In this document: in pieces, positions 15,999 through 26,266 of the stretch | Numbering within the stretch: the first letter of the stretch is position 1 | Layout of the letters: each line of letters starts with the position of its first letter | DNA from: Paenibacillus humicus NBRC 102415 | Lineage (GTDB): Bacteria; Bacillota; Bacilli; Paenibacillales; Paenibacillaceae | Assembly (NCBI RefSeq): GCF_004000905.1 | Contig: NZ_BIMD01000013.1 | Location: forward strand, 45,665 to 109,664 | Direction of reading: 5' to 3' | Length of the DNA stretch: 64,000 nucleotides | Made by a program: the position numbers and the translations under genes | Notes under the pieces: model-generated | The model's input: the letters and a program-made list of their open reading frames with translations, nothing else | Databases searched by the model: none | Told to the model about the DNA's origin: nothing

Positions 15999-16825
15999 AG
16001 CTGCTCATCATCGGAGGCGGCGGAATGGCAGGCTCGATGATGGTCGACTATTTCCGCCGCCGCCCAGGGTTTGAAGTCGTCTGGACGACCCGCGACGGCC
16101 GCGGCGGCTCGCTCCAGCTGGAGGCCTCCGATCTGGAAGCCGTCCGGAGCGTGATGGAATCCCAGCGCCCGGATCTCGTCGTCAACTGCGTAGGCAAGCT
16201 CAACCGAGACGCAGAGGATCATCCGCTCGAGGCTTATATCGTGAACGGGCTGCTTCCCCACTGGCTTGCTTTCGCCGCCTCGGAGATCGGGGCGAGGCTG
16301 ATCCACATCAGCTCCGACTGCGTCTTCGAGGGAGACCGGGGCGGGTACAGCGAGCACGATATTCCGGACGGCAAAAGCGTGTACGCCCTCTCGAAGGCTC
16401 TCGGGGAGCTGCGCGGCTCCGGGCATCTGACGATCCGCACGTCCATCATCGGCCCGGATGCCAATCCTGCCGGAATCGGCCTGCTGAAGTGGTTTCTGGA
16501 TCAGAAAGGTTCGGTATCGGGATACAGCCGCGTATACTGGAACGGAGTGACGACGCTGGAGCTCGCGAAGGCGGTCGAGTATGCGGCTTCCCGGCCGGAG
16601 ATCGGCGGCCTCGTGCATCTGCTGGCTGCGGCTCCGGCGAGCAAGCTGGAAATGCTGGAAATGTTCAAGCAGGCCTACGGCCGCACGGACATTGAAATTA
16701 CGGCGTCTGCCGAGCCTTTCATCGACCGGACCCTCACCGCTGTGCGCACCGACTGGGACTACAAGGCCCCAAGCATAGCGGACATGGTGGCAGAGATGGC
16801 GGAGTGGGAGAAACGGCGGCTCTGA
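15995..16825 (+). CDS. RmlD-like sugar-nucleotide 4-ketoreductase
   Basis: RmlD-family SDR with N-terminal LLIIGGGGMAGSMMVDYF (NADPH site), PDLVVNCVGKLNRD, the ISSDCVFEG motif and SVYALSKALGEL containing the catalytic Tyr-x3-Lys. Starts 4 bp inside the previous gene (ATGA-type overlap). Family members in the WbvR position reduce the 4-keto sugar made by the dehydratase. With the flanking 2-epimerase this gives a plausible three-step route to a UDP-N-acetyl-L-sugar such as L-QuiNAc. The exact product cannot be read from sequence. Confidence 0.8.
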   Translation: MKLLIIGGGGMAGSMMVDYFRRRPGFEVVWTTRDGRGGSLQLEASDLEAVRSVMESQRPDLVVNCVGKLNRDAEDHPLEAYIVNGLLPHWLAFAASEIGARLIHISSDCVFEGDRGGYSEHDIPDGKSVYALSKALGELRGSGHLTIRTSIIGPDANPAGIGLLKWFLDQKGSVSGYSRVYWNGVTTLELAKAVEYAASRPEIGGLVHLLAAAPASKLEMLEMFKQAYGRTDIEITASAEPFIDRTLTAVRTDWDYKAPSIADMVAEMAEWEKRRL

Positions 16826-16895
16826 CCGCCGGGCCCGGCGGTCGCGCCTCGGCTCGAGGAAAGCGATGGACCGCTTGAACGAAGGGGGAAGCGGC

Positions 16896-17849
16896 ATGGA
16901 GGAGATGGTCCGGCAGAGGCGTCCGCTGCGCCTTCTGGTGACCGGTGCAGGCGGGTACTGCGGCCGCCATGCGGTAAAGCATTTTACAGAAGCAGAGGGA
17001 TATGCGGTGGCCGCCATGATCCGGCCGGGCTCCGCGCCGCCGGAGGCGGCGGCCGGCTGCACGGTCGTCGGCTGCGATTTGGCCGACCGCCAGGCCGTAG
17101 CGAAGTCCATCGCCAAGATTTCGCCCGACGCGGTGCTGCATCTGGCGGGAGCCAATCATGCCGGCGCCTCCTGGAAGGATCCCGCAGGCTATCTGGAAGC
17201 CAATCTGATGGGCACGGTGCATCTGCTGGAAGCCGTCCGGCTGTCCGCTCCCTCCTGCAGGATCATCGTCGCCGGCTCCATGCTCGGCTACAGGCTGCCG
17301 GAGGACGGACCGCCCCGGCCGCCCCATCCCTACAGCCTGAGCAAGACGTTCCAAAGAGCCGCCGCCCTCAGCTGGCATTCCATGTACGGCATGGACATCA
17401 TCGCCGCGGAACCTTGCAATCTTATCGGGCCCGGGCCCTCCGGCGGCCTTAACGCTCTGCTCGCCCGGTACGCGGCTGCTTGCGAGAAGGCTGCGGCGGA
17501 GGGAGAGGAGCCTCCGCTCCCGTTCCCGCTCTCCTCTCGGACCGAGAAGCGGGATTTCCTCGATGTCCGCGATGCGGTGCGGGGGTATGAAGCCATCCTG
17601 CGGGGCGGCCTCTCCGGGGCGACCTACGCCATGGGGTCCGGCCGGATGCGATCTCTCGGGGAGCTGGCCGATCTGTACCACAGCCTAGCGGCTTGCCCGC
17701 TGGAGATTCAGGCTGGAGACAGCGAGGCTGCGTCTCCTCCGCCTGCGGATGCCTCGGCCTTGGCGGCTCTCGGCTGGAGCGCGGGCATCTCTTTGGAGCA
17801 GTCCTGCTCGGACACGCTGGAGGAGGCGCGCCGCGCGCTGAAGAGATGA
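16896..17849 (+). CDS. NAD-dependent epimerase/dehydratase family protein
   Basis: Extended SDR of 317 residues: NAD site LLVTGAGGYCGRHAVKHF, LHLAGANHAGASW, HPYSLSKTFQRAA with the Tyr-x3-Lys pair, the GPGPSGGLNALLARYA sugar-phosphate region and RDFLDVRDAVRGYEAIL. This order resembles GDP-4-keto-6-deoxymannose reductases and related sugar epimerases, but the substrate is not certain. ATG 16896 follows GAAGGGGGA. It is the last gene of the glycan cluster, followed by a strong terminator. Confidence 0.78.
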   Translation: MEEMVRQRRPLRLLVTGAGGYCGRHAVKHFTEAEGYAVAAMIRPGSAPPEAAAGCTVVGCDLADRQAVAKSIAKISPDAVLHLAGANHAGASWKDPAGYLEANLMGTVHLLEAVRLSAPSCRIIVAGSMLGYRLPEDGPPRPPHPYSLSKTFQRAAALSWHSMYGMDIIAAEPCNLIGPGPSGGLNALLARYAAACEKAAAEGEEPPLPFPLSSRTEKRDFLDVRDAVRGYEAILRGGLSGATYAMGSGRMRSLGELADLYHSLAACPLEIQAGDSEAASPPPADASALAALGWSAGISLEQSCSDTLEEARRALKR

Positions 17850-17897
17850 ACATCGGATGGAGATTCTCCTTCTCATGCTGGAGAAGCCGAAAAAATC

Positions 17898-17944
17898 AAA
17901 CGGGATGAAACCGAGCGGAAATCGGCTTCATCCCGTTTTTTTTC
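17898..17944 (+). terminator. Strong Rho-independent terminator closing the glycan cluster
   Basis: ACGGGATGAA-CCGA stem pairs with TCGG-TTCATCCCGT, followed by eight T residues. Confidence 0.9.
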
Positions 17945-18103
17945 GTTGCTACTTCGTCCCGTTGGAGCGAGAAATAAAAAAATCGAAACTAGCGGGAAAC
18001 CATTTTCCTAATTGAGAGTTTATCCGATATAATCGGAGTTATCTTATCCTATTTTGTCGAAATAAAAGCCCGTTACTCCAAAAGTCGGAAAGCGAGGGGC
18101 CTC

Positions 18104-19342
18104 ATGGATTTTCCCATCAATATCCTGCTCGTAGACGATCATCCGGAAAACCTGGTGGCCATTGAGGCGGTTCTCGTCGGAGAACCCTATCGTCTGGTCC
18201 GGGCCTATTCCGGTATGGAAGCTTTGCGATGTTTGCTGGAAGAGGAGTTTGCCGTCATTGTCATGGCTGTGCAGATGCCGGGGATGGACGGGATCGAGAC
18301 GGCCAGCCTCATCCGGACCCGGGAGAAGACCAAATTCGTGCCGATCATCTTCATGACGGCCACGAGCAATAAGATGGAGCACATCTTCGCCGGCTATTCC
18401 GTAGGCGCGATGGATTATATGACGAAGCCCTTCGTTCCGCAGATCTTCAAATCCAAAATCGAGGGCTACGTCAGCATGTATGAAGCGAACAAGACCCTCC
18501 AGATTCAAAGTGAAACGTTGAAGAACCAGACGAGGCAGCTGGAGAAAGCCAATCTGGCGCTCAGTCAGGCGAAGGAGACGGCGGAGCTCGCCTCCCGCGT
18601 GAAGTCGGAATTCCTGGCCATGATGAGCCATGAGATGCGGACTCCGCTAAATGGAATCATCGGCATGTCCGATCTGCTTCTCGCCTCCGATTTGCCGGAG
18701 GAATTTACCGAGATGGCCGGCATCATCCACACTAGCGGTCATGCCCTGCTCTCTGTCATCAACCATATTCTCGAATTCTCCAGAATCGAATCCGGAAAGA
18801 TGGAACTGGAAGAAGAGGCTTTTTCCCTCCAGCACTGCTTGATGGAGACGATGGACCTGTTCACGGCCAAAACCAGGGAACGGGACCTGGAAATAAAAGT
18901 CTTCATGGATCCGTCTCTGCCTTCTTATTTGAAGGGAGATGTCAACCGTCTCCGGCAGGTGCTGAACAATCTGGTCGGCAATGCCGTCAAGTTCACCCAT
19001 GAAGGCGGCGTATGCATAAGGGTGGACAAGCTGGAGGAGACGGCTGATTCCCTTTTGCTTGAATTCAGGATCATGGATACCGGAATCGGAATCCCTCCGG
19101 ACAAGGTCGACGAGCTGTTTCAGCCGTTCTCCCAGCTGGATGCCTCGACAACCCGGATGTTCGACGGCACGGGCCTCGGATTATCGATCAGCAAATCCCT
19201 GGTCGAGCTCATGGGCGGCACGATCCGGGTAGAACCGTCGCATGAACCCGGCACGACCATTATTTTTACGACAGTCGTCAAGCCGTTCCGGCATGACGAC
19301 GTTCATCCTCAGGAGGATTCGGAATACGCTTCAAAGAAATGA
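18104..19342 (+). CDS. Receiver-histidine kinase protein with an inactive receiver domain
   Basis: Order: response-regulator receiver (residues ~4-125), coiled-coil linker, HisKA dimerisation domain ([19 protein letters not shown], phospho-His) and HATPase ([42 protein letters not shown]). There is no membrane segment, so it is cytoplasmic. The receiver has the acidic pair VDDH, the Thr in FMTAT and the Lys in MTKPF, but the phospho-acceptor position reads [13 protein letters not shown], with Ala55 where Asp is expected. It should therefore not be phosphorylated in the normal way. A 108-bp gap separates it from the giant poly-HAMP kinase, and the two are probably co-expressed. Confidence 0.88.
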   Translation: MDFPINILLVDDHPENLVAIEAVLVGEPYRLVRAYSGMEALRCLLEEEFAVIVMAVQMPGMDGIETASLIRTREKTKFVPIIFMTATSNKMEHIFAGYSVGAMDYMTKPFVPQIFKSKIEGYVSMYEANKTLQIQSETLKNQTRQLEKANLALSQAKETAELASRVKSEFLAMMSHEMRTPLNGIIGMSDLLLASDLPEEFTEMAGIIHTSGHALLSVINHILEFSRIESGKMELEEEAFSLQHCLMETMDLFTAKTRERDLEIKVFMDPSLPSYLKGDVNRLRQVLNNLVGNAVKFTHEGGVCIRVDKLEETADSLLLEFRIMDTGIGIPPDKVDELFQPFSQLDASTTRMFDGTGLGLSISKSLVELMGGTIRVEPSHEPGTTIIFTTVVKPFRHDDVHPQEDSEYASKK

Positions 19343-19450
19343 TGCCGCACGACAAGGGCATGGATGATCTCATCGTCAAGCCGGACCGATTGGACGTCGG
19401 GAAACCGGCCATTCAAAACTATGACTGGATAAAGGGGCAGGGTTGAGGAC

Positions 19451-22400
19451 ATGAGCGAGCAAAACGTGAACAACGGATCCAGCGACGGCCGAATCGACGG
19501 CGGCGAGCTGCTCAACGCCTTGATGGCGATGAAGAAGGGCAACTTCTCCTACCGGATGCCGTATGACCGCACGGGCGTGGCCGGCAAGGTGGCGGATACG
19601 TTCAATGAAATCATGGATATTCATGAGGGCCTGGTGTCTGAAGTCCAGACTGTAGCCAAGGTGGTCGGAAAGGAAGGGAATCTCTCGAAAAGGTTCGTGC
19701 AGAAAAATCTGGGCGGTTCCTGGGAAACGATCACCGACTCGCTGAACGGCCTCGTCATCGACTTGATCCAGCCGACGAGCGAGATGGTTCGGGTCATCAA
19801 CGCCGTTGCCAAAGGCGACCTGTCCCAGAAGGTGGAGCTGGAAATCGAGGGACGGCCGCTTACCGGCGAATTCCAGAGAACGGCGAGCAACATCAATATG
19901 ATGGTGAATCAGCTCAGCACCTTCGCCTCCGAGGTGACCCGCGTGGCGCGCGAGGTCGGCACGGAAGGAATTCTGGGCGGCCAGGCGGACGTCAAAGGCG
20001 TATCGGGCACTTGGAAAGATCTGACCGACAGCGTGAATTACATGGCGACCAACCTGACGGATCAAGTGCGCAATATCGCGGCGGTCACCACTGCCGTCGC
20101 AAACGGAGATCTGTCGAAGCAGATCACGGTCAGTGCGCGTGGAGAGATTCAGGAGCTCAAGAATACGATCAATACGATGGTGGACCAGCTCTCCATGTTC
20201 TCCTCCGAGGTGACCCGCGTGGCTCGCGAGGTCGGCACGGAGGGCAAGCTCGGCGGGCAGGCGGATGTCAAGGGCGTATCCGGCACCTGGCGGGATTTGA
20301 CCGAGAGCGTCAACTACATGGCTTCCAATCTGACCAACCAGGTGCGCAACATCGCGGTCGTCACCACGGCGGTCGCAAACGGCGACCTGTCGAAGAAGAT
20401 CACCGCGGATGTGCAGGGCGAGATTCTGGAATTGAAGAACACGATCAACACGATGGTGGATCAGTTGTCGACGTTTGCTTCCGAGGTGACCCGGATGGCG
20501 CGCGAGGTCGGCACGGAAGGGATTCTCGGCGGACAGGCGGATGTCAAAGGCGTCTCCGGCACCTGGCGGGATCTGACTGAAAGCGTCAACTACATGGCTT
20601 CCAACCTGACCAACCAGGTGCGCAACATCGCAGAGGTGACGACCGCGGTCGCGAAGGGCGACTTGTCGAAGACGATAACCGTCGACGCCAAAGGCGAGAT
20701 CCTCCAGCTGAAGAGCACGATCAATATCATGGTGGATCAGCTCAGCAACTTCGCCTCGGAGGTGACGCGGGTTGCGCGCGAGGTGTCGACGGAAGGAATC
20801 CTCGGCGGGCAGGCGGATGTCAAAGGGGTATCCGGCACCTGGAAGGATCTTACCGACAGCGTCAACTTCATGGCCGGCACGCTGACTGATCAAGTTCGCA
20901 ATATCGCCGAGGTGACGACAGCTGTCGCCAAAGGCGATCTGTCCAAGCAAATCACTGTCAACGCGAAAGGCGAGATCCTGGAGCTCAAGAATACGATCAA
21001 CACGATGGTGGAGCAGCTCTCTACCTTCGCCTCCGAGGTGACGCGGGTCGCACGGGAGGTCGGCACCGAGGGCATGCTGGGCGGACAAGCCCAGGTCAAG
21101 GGCGTTGCAGGCACCTGGCGCGATTTGACCGAGAGCGTCAATTACATGGCTTCGAACTTGACCAACCAGGTGCGCAACATCGCGGTCGTGACGACGGCTG
21201 TCGCGAACGGCGATCTGTCCAAGAAAATTACGGCGGATGTGCAGGGCGAGATCCTGGAGCTCAAGATCACGATCAACACAATGGTAGACCAGCTCTCGAT
21301 GTTCTCCTCCGAGGTGACGCGGGTGGCGCGCGAGGTCGGGACGGACGGAAAGCTGGGCGGGCAAGCGCAGGTCAAAGGGGTCGGCGGCACCTGGAAGGAC
21401 TTGACCGAAAGCGTCAATAACATGGCCCGGAATCTGACGGACCAGGTGCGCAACATCGCGGACGTCACGACGGCGGTCGCGAAGGGCGATCTGTCCAAGA
21501 AGATCACCGTCGATGTCAAAGGCGAGATCCTGGAGCTGAAAAACACCATCAATACGATGGTGGACCAGCTCTCGACCTTCGCCTCCGAGGTTACGCGCGT
21601 AGCTCGCGAGGTCGGCACGGACGGCAAGCTCGGCGCGCAGGCTGAAGTGAAGGATGTGTCCGGCACCTGGAAGGATCTGACCGATACGGTCAACTACATG
21701 GCCAGCAACCTGACGGTCCAGATGCGCAACATTGCCGGCGTGACGACGGCCGTCGCGAACGGCGACCTGTCCAAGAAAATCACGGTCGACGTCAAAGGCG
21801 AGCTGCTGGAGCTGAAGAACACGATCAACACGATGGTGGACCAGCTCAATTCGTTCGCCTCCGAGGTTACGCGGGTGGCGCGGGAGGTCGGCACGGACGG
21901 CAAGCTGGGCGGACAAGCCCAGGTGCGCGGCGTCGGCGGAATCTGGAAGGACCTCACCGATAACGTCAATATCATGGCGACGAACCTGACGGATCAGGTG
22001 CGCGGGATCGCCAAGGTCGTCACTGCGGTGGCGAACGGCAACCTGAAGCAGAAGCTTACCGTGGAAGCCAAGGGCGAAATCGCCGAGCTGACGGATACGA
22101 TCAACAATATGATCGAGACGCTGGCCACCTTCGCCGACCAGGTGACCACCGTGGCGCGGGAGGTAGGCGCCGAAGGCAAGCTGGGCGGCCAAGCGAGCGT
22201 GCCGGGCGCAGCCGGCACCTGGCGCGATCTCACCGACAACGTCAACTACATGGCGAGCACGCTGACCACCCAGGTGCGCGCCATCACCAACGTCGCGACC
22301 GCGGTGACCAACGGCGATCTGTCGCGCGCCATCGACGTGTCCGCATCCGGAGAAGTCGCGACGCTGAAGGACAACATCAATGAAATGATCCGGAACCTGA

Positions 22401-25156
22401 AGGAGACGACCCGAATCAATACGGAGCAGGACTGGCTCAAGACCAACCTCGCCAAGTTTTCGCGGCTGCTGCAGGGGCAAAGGGATCTGTATGCCGTCAG
22501 CCGCATGATCCTGTCGGAGCTGGCTCCGCTCGTATCGATGCAGCATGGCGTCTTCTACATCAACGAACCGGTCGGCGGCGAGCCGGTGCTGAAGCTGTTC
22601 GCGAGCTATGCCTACCAGACCCGCAAGCATCTGGCGAACGAATTCCGGGCCGGACAGGGGCTGGTCGGCCAGTGCCTGATCGAGAAGCAGCGGATCCTGC
22701 TGACCAACGTGCCGGGCGACTATGTCGTGATTTCGTCCGCTCTGGGAGAAGCGACACCTCTCAACATCGTCTTGCTGCCGATCATCTTCGAGGACCAGGT
22801 GCTGGCGATTCTGGAGCTCGCTTCCTTCCGTCTCTACAGCGATATCGACATCGCCTTCCTGGACCAGCTGACGGAATCCATCGGCATCGTGATCAACACG
22901 ATGCAGGCGAACCAGCGTACGGAGGAGCTGCTGATTCAGTCGCAGTCCCTCACCGAAGAGCTTCAGAAGCAGCAGATGGAGCTGCGCAACACGAACGACG
23001 AGCTCGAGGACAAGGCGAAGCTGCTCGTGCTGCAGAAGGCGGAAGTGGAGAGCAAGAACCATGAGGTCGAAGTGGCCAAACGGTATCTGGAGGAGAAGGC
23101 GGAGCAGCTGGCCCTCACATCCAAGTACAAATCCGAATTCCTGGCCAACATGTCGCATGAGCTCCGCACCCCTCTCAACTCCCTGCTGCTGCTGGCCGAG
23201 CAGCTGGCCGAGAATCCGGATGAGAACCTTCACGAGATCCAGGTGAAGTTCGCGAAGACGATCCAGGACTCCGGACTCGAGCTGCTCAATCTGATCAACG
23301 ACATTCTGGATCTGTCGAAGATCGAATCGGGCACCGTTACGCCGGATTACAGCGAAGTCTCGCTGGCGGAGCTGACAGACGGGCTTGACCGGACCTTCCG
23401 CCACATGGTGGACGCCAAGAAGCTGGACTACCGGATCAAGGTCGAATCCGGCGTGCCGGCGAGCATCCTCACGGACTTCAAGCGGCTTCAGCAGATTTTG
23501 AAGAATTTGCTTTCCAACGCCTTCAAATTCACGGAGCAGGGACAGATCATGCTCCAGGTCAAAAAAGCGAGCGGGGGCTGGAACCTGGAAAACGACTCGC
23601 TGAACCATGCCAAGACGGTCCTCTGCTTCACCGTCAGCGATACCGGAATCGGAATTCCGCCCGAAAAGCAGCAGATCATCTTCGAAGCCTTCCAGCAGGC
23701 GGACGGCAGCACGAACCGGGAATACGGAGGAACGGGACTGGGGCTTGCCATCTCCAGGGAGATAGCCGAGATGCTGGGCGGAGAGATCACCCTGTTTAGC
23801 GAAGTGAACCAGGGAAGCGTATTTAATCTTTACCTTCCTACGGAAGCGGAATACACGGAGCCGGAGCCCCGCAAGCCGCATGCTCCCGAGGTGATCGACA
23901 TCACTCCGCCCAAACGCAGAAGCAGCCTGTCCCGGCCGGCGGATGACTCCTTGATGGACGACAGGGACCGCATCGAGCCTGGAGACCGCGTGTTCCTGAT
24001 CGTGGAGGATGACCAGAAGTTCAATGAGATCATTCTCGATCTCCTCCGAAAGAAAGGAATCAAGGCGGTCATTAGTTCCGGCGGCCTGGACGCCCTGGAA
24101 CTCGTTCACAAGTACAAGCCGATCGCGATCACGCTGGATCTGCATCTGAGGGACACCGACGGCTGGCTGGTGCTCGAGCAGCTGAAGAACGATATCAAGG
24201 TGCGGCATATTCCGATCTGCGTCATGACCGTCGACGAGGACGAGGTGCTCCTGCTGCAGAAGGGAGTGTTCGATTACTTCCGCAAACCGGTGACGAACGA
24301 AGAGCTGGAGAACGCGCTGGATCGCTTGAGCCAGTTTGCGGACAATAAGGCCCGCAGCCTGCTGGTGGTCGTTCAAGACGAGCAGGAGCGCAAGGGAATC
24401 GTCGAGCTGCTGGGCAGCCAGGATCTCAAGATCACGGCCGTGGACACGGGACGCAAAGGATTGAACCAGCTCAATGCCAAAGCTTTTGACGGCGTGGTTC
24501 TGGACAGCGGCTTGAAGGATATGAATCTCATCCGGTTCGTCCGCGAGATGCACAAGGATGCCCGGAACAAAAGGATTCCCATCCTGGCCCGTCTGAGCAG
24601 GAAGCTCGCGCCGGCGGAAGAGAACGAATGGGATGAGCTGGTCAAGATGGCGGTTCTCAAAGAGGTCAAATCGAATGCCCAGCTGATCGATGAGACCACC
24701 CTCTTCCTGCACCGCAAAGAAGAGAACCTGCCTGCCGGCTCCAGGGACAAGCTGGTCAAGCTGCATCATTCCAATGAAATGATCGAGTACAAGAAAGTGC
24801 TTGTGGTCGATGACGATATCCGGAACATTTTTGCTCTCACGTCCATTCTGGAGCGCCATCACATGAAAGTCATTCCGGCGGAGAACGGCCAGACGGCTCT
24901 GCACATCCTGGAACATACGCCGGATATTGAAATCGTGCTGATGGATATCATGATGCCGGGAATGGACGGTTACGAAACCACCCGTGCAATCCGGCAGAAG
25001 GCGGAGTTCAAGGATCTTCCCGTTCTTGCGCTGACAGCGAAGGCCATGAAGGGGGATCGGGAGCTATGCCTTGAGGCCGGGTGCTCGGATTACATCACAA
25101 AACCGGTCAACAGCGCGCAATTGCTGACCATGATGCGCACGTGGCTGGACAGATGA
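19451..25156 (+). CDS. Giant soluble poly-HAMP hybrid histidine kinase (HAMP repeats-GAF-HisKA-HATPase-three receivers)
   Basis: 1901 residues with no transmembrane segment. Residues ~1-150 are diverged HAMP units, ~150-975 are nine near-identical 92-residue repeats (each two HAMP-like halves, [14 protein letters not shown] and [15 protein letters not shown]), and ~1000-1140 a GAF domain ([17 protein letters not shown]). Then a coiled coil, HisKA ([19 protein letters not shown], His1236) and HATPase ([31 protein letters not shown]). Receiver 1 keeps Asp1563. Receiver 2 is degenerate (VVVQDE, and LAR at the switch Thr). Receiver 3 is canonical ([12 protein letters not shown], Asp1832). The layout recalls the fungal osmosensor group III kinases (Nik1). 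Signal unknown; GAF or the HAMP stack may sense it. ATG 19451 lies behind GGGTTGAGGA. Confidence 0.92.
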   Translation: MSEQNVNNGSSDGRIDGGELLNALMAMKKGNFSYRMPYDRTGVAGKVADTFNEIMDIHEGLVSEVQTVAKVVGKEGNLSKRFVQKNLGGSWETITDSLNGLVIDLIQPTSEMVRVINAVAKGDLSQKVELEIEGRPLTGEFQRTASNINMMVNQLSTFASEVTRVAREVGTEGILGGQADVKGVSGTWKDLTDSVNYMATNLTDQVRNIAAVTTAVANGDLSKQITVSARGEIQELKNTINTMVDQLSMFSSEVTRVAREVGTEGKLGGQADVKGVSGTWRDLTESVNYMASNLTNQVRNIAVVTTAVANGDLSKKITADVQGEILELKNTINTMVDQLSTFASEVTRMAREVGTEGILGGQADVKGVSGTWRDLTESVNYMASNLTNQVRNIAEVTTAVAKGDLSKTITVDAKGEILQLKSTINIMVDQLSNFASEVTRVAREVSTEGILGGQADVKGVSGTWKDLTDSVNFMAGTLTDQVRNIAEVTTAVAKGDLSKQITVNAKGEILELKNTINTMVEQLSTFASEVTRVAREVGTEGMLGGQAQVKGVAGTWRDLTESVNYMASNLTNQVRNIAVVTTAVANGDLSKKITADVQGEILELKITINTMVDQLSMFSSEVTRVAREVGTDGKLGGQAQVKGVGGTWKDLTESVNNMARNLTDQVRNIADVTTAVAKGDLSKKITVDVKGEILELKNTINTMVDQLSTFASEVTRVAREVGTDGKLGAQAEVKDVSGTWKDLTDTVNYMASNLTVQMRNIAGVTTAVANGDLSKKITVDVKGELLELKNTINTMVDQLNSFASEVTRVAREVGTDGKLGGQAQVRGVGGIWKDLTDNVNIMATNLTDQVRGIAKVVTAVANGNLKQKLTVEAKGEIAELTDTINNMIETLATFADQVTTVAREVGAEGKLGGQASVPGAAGTWRDLTDNVNYMASTLTTQVRAITNVATAVTNGDLSRAIDVSASGEVATLKDNINEMIRNLKETTRINTEQDWLKTNLAKFSRLLQGQRDLYAVSRMILSELAPLVSMQHGVFYINEPVGGEPVLKLFASYAYQTRKHLANEFRAGQGLVGQCLIEKQRILLTNVPGDYVVISSALGEATPLNIVLLPIIFEDQVLAILELASFRLYSDIDIAFLDQLTESIGIVINTMQANQRTEELLIQSQSLTEELQKQQMELRNTNDELEDKAKLLVLQKAEVESKNHEVEVAKRYLEEKAEQLALTSKYKSEFLANMSHELRTPLNSLLLLAEQLAENPDENLHEIQVKFAKTIQDSGLELLNLINDILDLSKIESGTVTPDYSEVSLAELTDGLDRTFRHMVDAKKLDYRIKVESGVPASILTDFKRLQQILKNLLSNAFKFTEQGQIMLQVKKASGGWNLENDSLNHAKTVLCFTVSDTGIGIPPEKQQIIFEAFQQADGSTNREYGGTGLGLAISREIAEMLGGEITLFSEVNQGSVFNLYLPTEAEYTEPEPRKPHAPEVIDITPPKRRSSLSRPADDSLMDDRDRIEPGDRVFLIVEDDQKFNEIILDLLRKKGIKAVISSGGLDALELVHKYKPIAITLDLHLRDTDGWLVLEQLKNDIKVRHIPICVMTVDEDEVLLLQKGVFDYFRKPVTNEELENALDRLSQFADNKARSLLVVVQDEQERKGIVELLGSQDLKITAVDTGRKGLNQLNAKAFDGVVLDSGLKDMNLIRFVREMHKDARNKRIPILARLSRKLAPAEENEWDELVKMAVLKEVKSNAQLIDETTLFLHRKEENLPAGSRDKLVKLHHSNEMIEYKKVLVVDDDIRNIFALTSILERHHMKVIPAENGQTALHILEHTPDIEIVLMDIMMPGMDGYETTRAIRQKAEFKDLPVLALTAKAMKGDRELCLEAGCSDYITKPVNSAQLLTMMRTWLDR
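19896..22379 (+). repeat. Nine tandem 276-bp repeats encoding 92-residue HAMP-pair units
   Basis: The phrase IN-x-MV-x-QLS-x-F-x-SEVTR-x-AREV recurs nine times at exactly 92-residue spacing. The copies are close enough at DNA level to recombine, with the last (near 22080) the most diverged. Deletions or duplications between copies would keep the frame. Confidence 0.9.
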
Positions 25157-25176
25157 TTCCTGCGTTCCATGAGAAA

Positions 25177-25218
25177 GGGGCTGTCCCTGAAAGCCATTCG
25201 GCTTTCAGGGACAGCCCC
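25177..25218. terminator. Bidirectional hairpin terminator between convergent genes
   Basis: A perfect 19-bp inverted repeat (GGGGCTGTCCCTGAAAGCC) around an ATTC loop, between the convergent poly-HAMP kinase and terC genes. T-tracts are short on both sides (TTCAT, TTTCTC). Confidence 0.7.
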
Positions 25219-25288
25219 TTCATGGTTTAAAATGGATGCCGCAATTCACAGCCGCCGATCATCTGTCATTCGAGTCGAGCCTCTGGAT

Positions 25289-26089
25289 TTAAGCCGGCTG
25301 CCTGGCGCCGCCTTGCCCGCCGCTTCGCCCGCCGCGATCGTCGCTGCCGCCGCTGCTGCCTGCCTTCGGCTTGGAAGCGAACCAGCCGACGACGGCGATC
25401 AGGATGAGCACTGTCCAGAAGATGCCCTTCCACAACCCGCTTTTCGGGAAGCTCGAGCTGATGAGGGCGACATCGGAGTGGCCGATCGTGTAGACCGCTA
25501 GCTTGATGCCGACCCAGCCGACGATGGCGAAGGCGGCCGTCTCCAGCCCGGGCCGCTCCACCAGCAGCTTGCCGAAATAAGTAGCGGCAAACCTCATGAT
25601 GACCAGCCCGACGATGCCGCCCGTCAGGATGAGGATGAATTGGGCGCCGTCGAGGCCGCCGATCCGGGGCAGCGTTGTCGCCGGCAGCGTGATCGCCAGT
25701 GCGACAGCCGCGAGAATGGCGTCGACCGCGAAGGCGATGTCGGCCAGCTCGACCTTGAGCACCGTCACCCAGAAGTTTTCGGGCTTCTTCTCGGCCTCCT
25801 TCTTAAGCTTGTCCTGCTTGACGAACAGCCGCTTGACCATATGGCTGATCGCAATGTACAGCAGGTAAGCGGCTCCAAGCGCCTGCACGTACCAGACATG
25901 AGCGAGGAAGGAGATGATGAACAGGGAAGCGAACCGGAAGACGAAAGCTCCTCCGAGCCCGTAGAACAGAGCTTTTTTCCTTTCCTTTTCCGGGAGATGC
26001 TTGACCATGATGGAGATGACCAGCGCGTTGTCCGCAGCCAGAATTCCTTCCAGGCCGATCAGCACCAGAAGCACCCAGGCGTATTCCAA
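25289..26089 (-). CDS. TerC family integral membrane protein (YceF/YkoY type)
   Basis: Multi-pass membrane protein with the TerC hallmarks LEGILAADNALV near the N-terminus and ELADIAFAVDAILAAVAL in the middle; the acidic residues are thought to bind metal ions. MVKHLPEKERKKALFYGLGGAFVFRF is typical of the YceF/YkoY subgroup, implicated in manganese export. The C-terminal ~25 residues are Gly/Ser/Arg-rich and cytoplasmic. The TTG used here (26089) lacks a ribosome site. A CTG at 26107 in the same frame has AAAGGAG at good spacing, would add LTTSVL before LEYAW, and fits the family N-terminus better, so the true start may be CTG. Confidence 0.85.
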   Translation of the reverse strand: MEYAWVLLVLIGLEGILAADNALVISIMVKHLPEKERKKALFYGLGGAFVFRFASLFIISFLAHVWYVQALGAAYLLYIAISHMVKRLFVKQDKLKKEAEKKPENFWVTVLKVELADIAFAVDAILAAVALAITLPATTLPRIGGLDGAQFILILTGGIVGLVIMRFAATYFGKLLVERPGLETAAFAIVGWVGIKLAVYTIGHSDVALISSSFPKSGLWKGIFWTVLILIAVVGWFASKPKAGSSGGSDDRGGRSGGQGGARQPA

Positions 26090-26266
26090 AAGGACCGAGG
26101 TTGTCAGGCTTCATCACTCCTTTGAGCTCTTTCGTTGAGGCGTGCATGAATAACAGGACTAGTATGCACTGCTTTTATTTTCCTTAGTCCAGGCCAAAAA
26201 AACATTGAATTCCCCTGCCGTTCGTCCCATAATCGGGAATACCGACTTATTCCGGAGGCATGGACC

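Noticed and set aside
19376..24916. 5.5-kb open frame on the minus strand antisense to the poly-HAMP kinase
   Set aside because: It mirrors the repeats and codon bias of the real gene, has a His/Arg/Leu-rich composition and no ribosome site.
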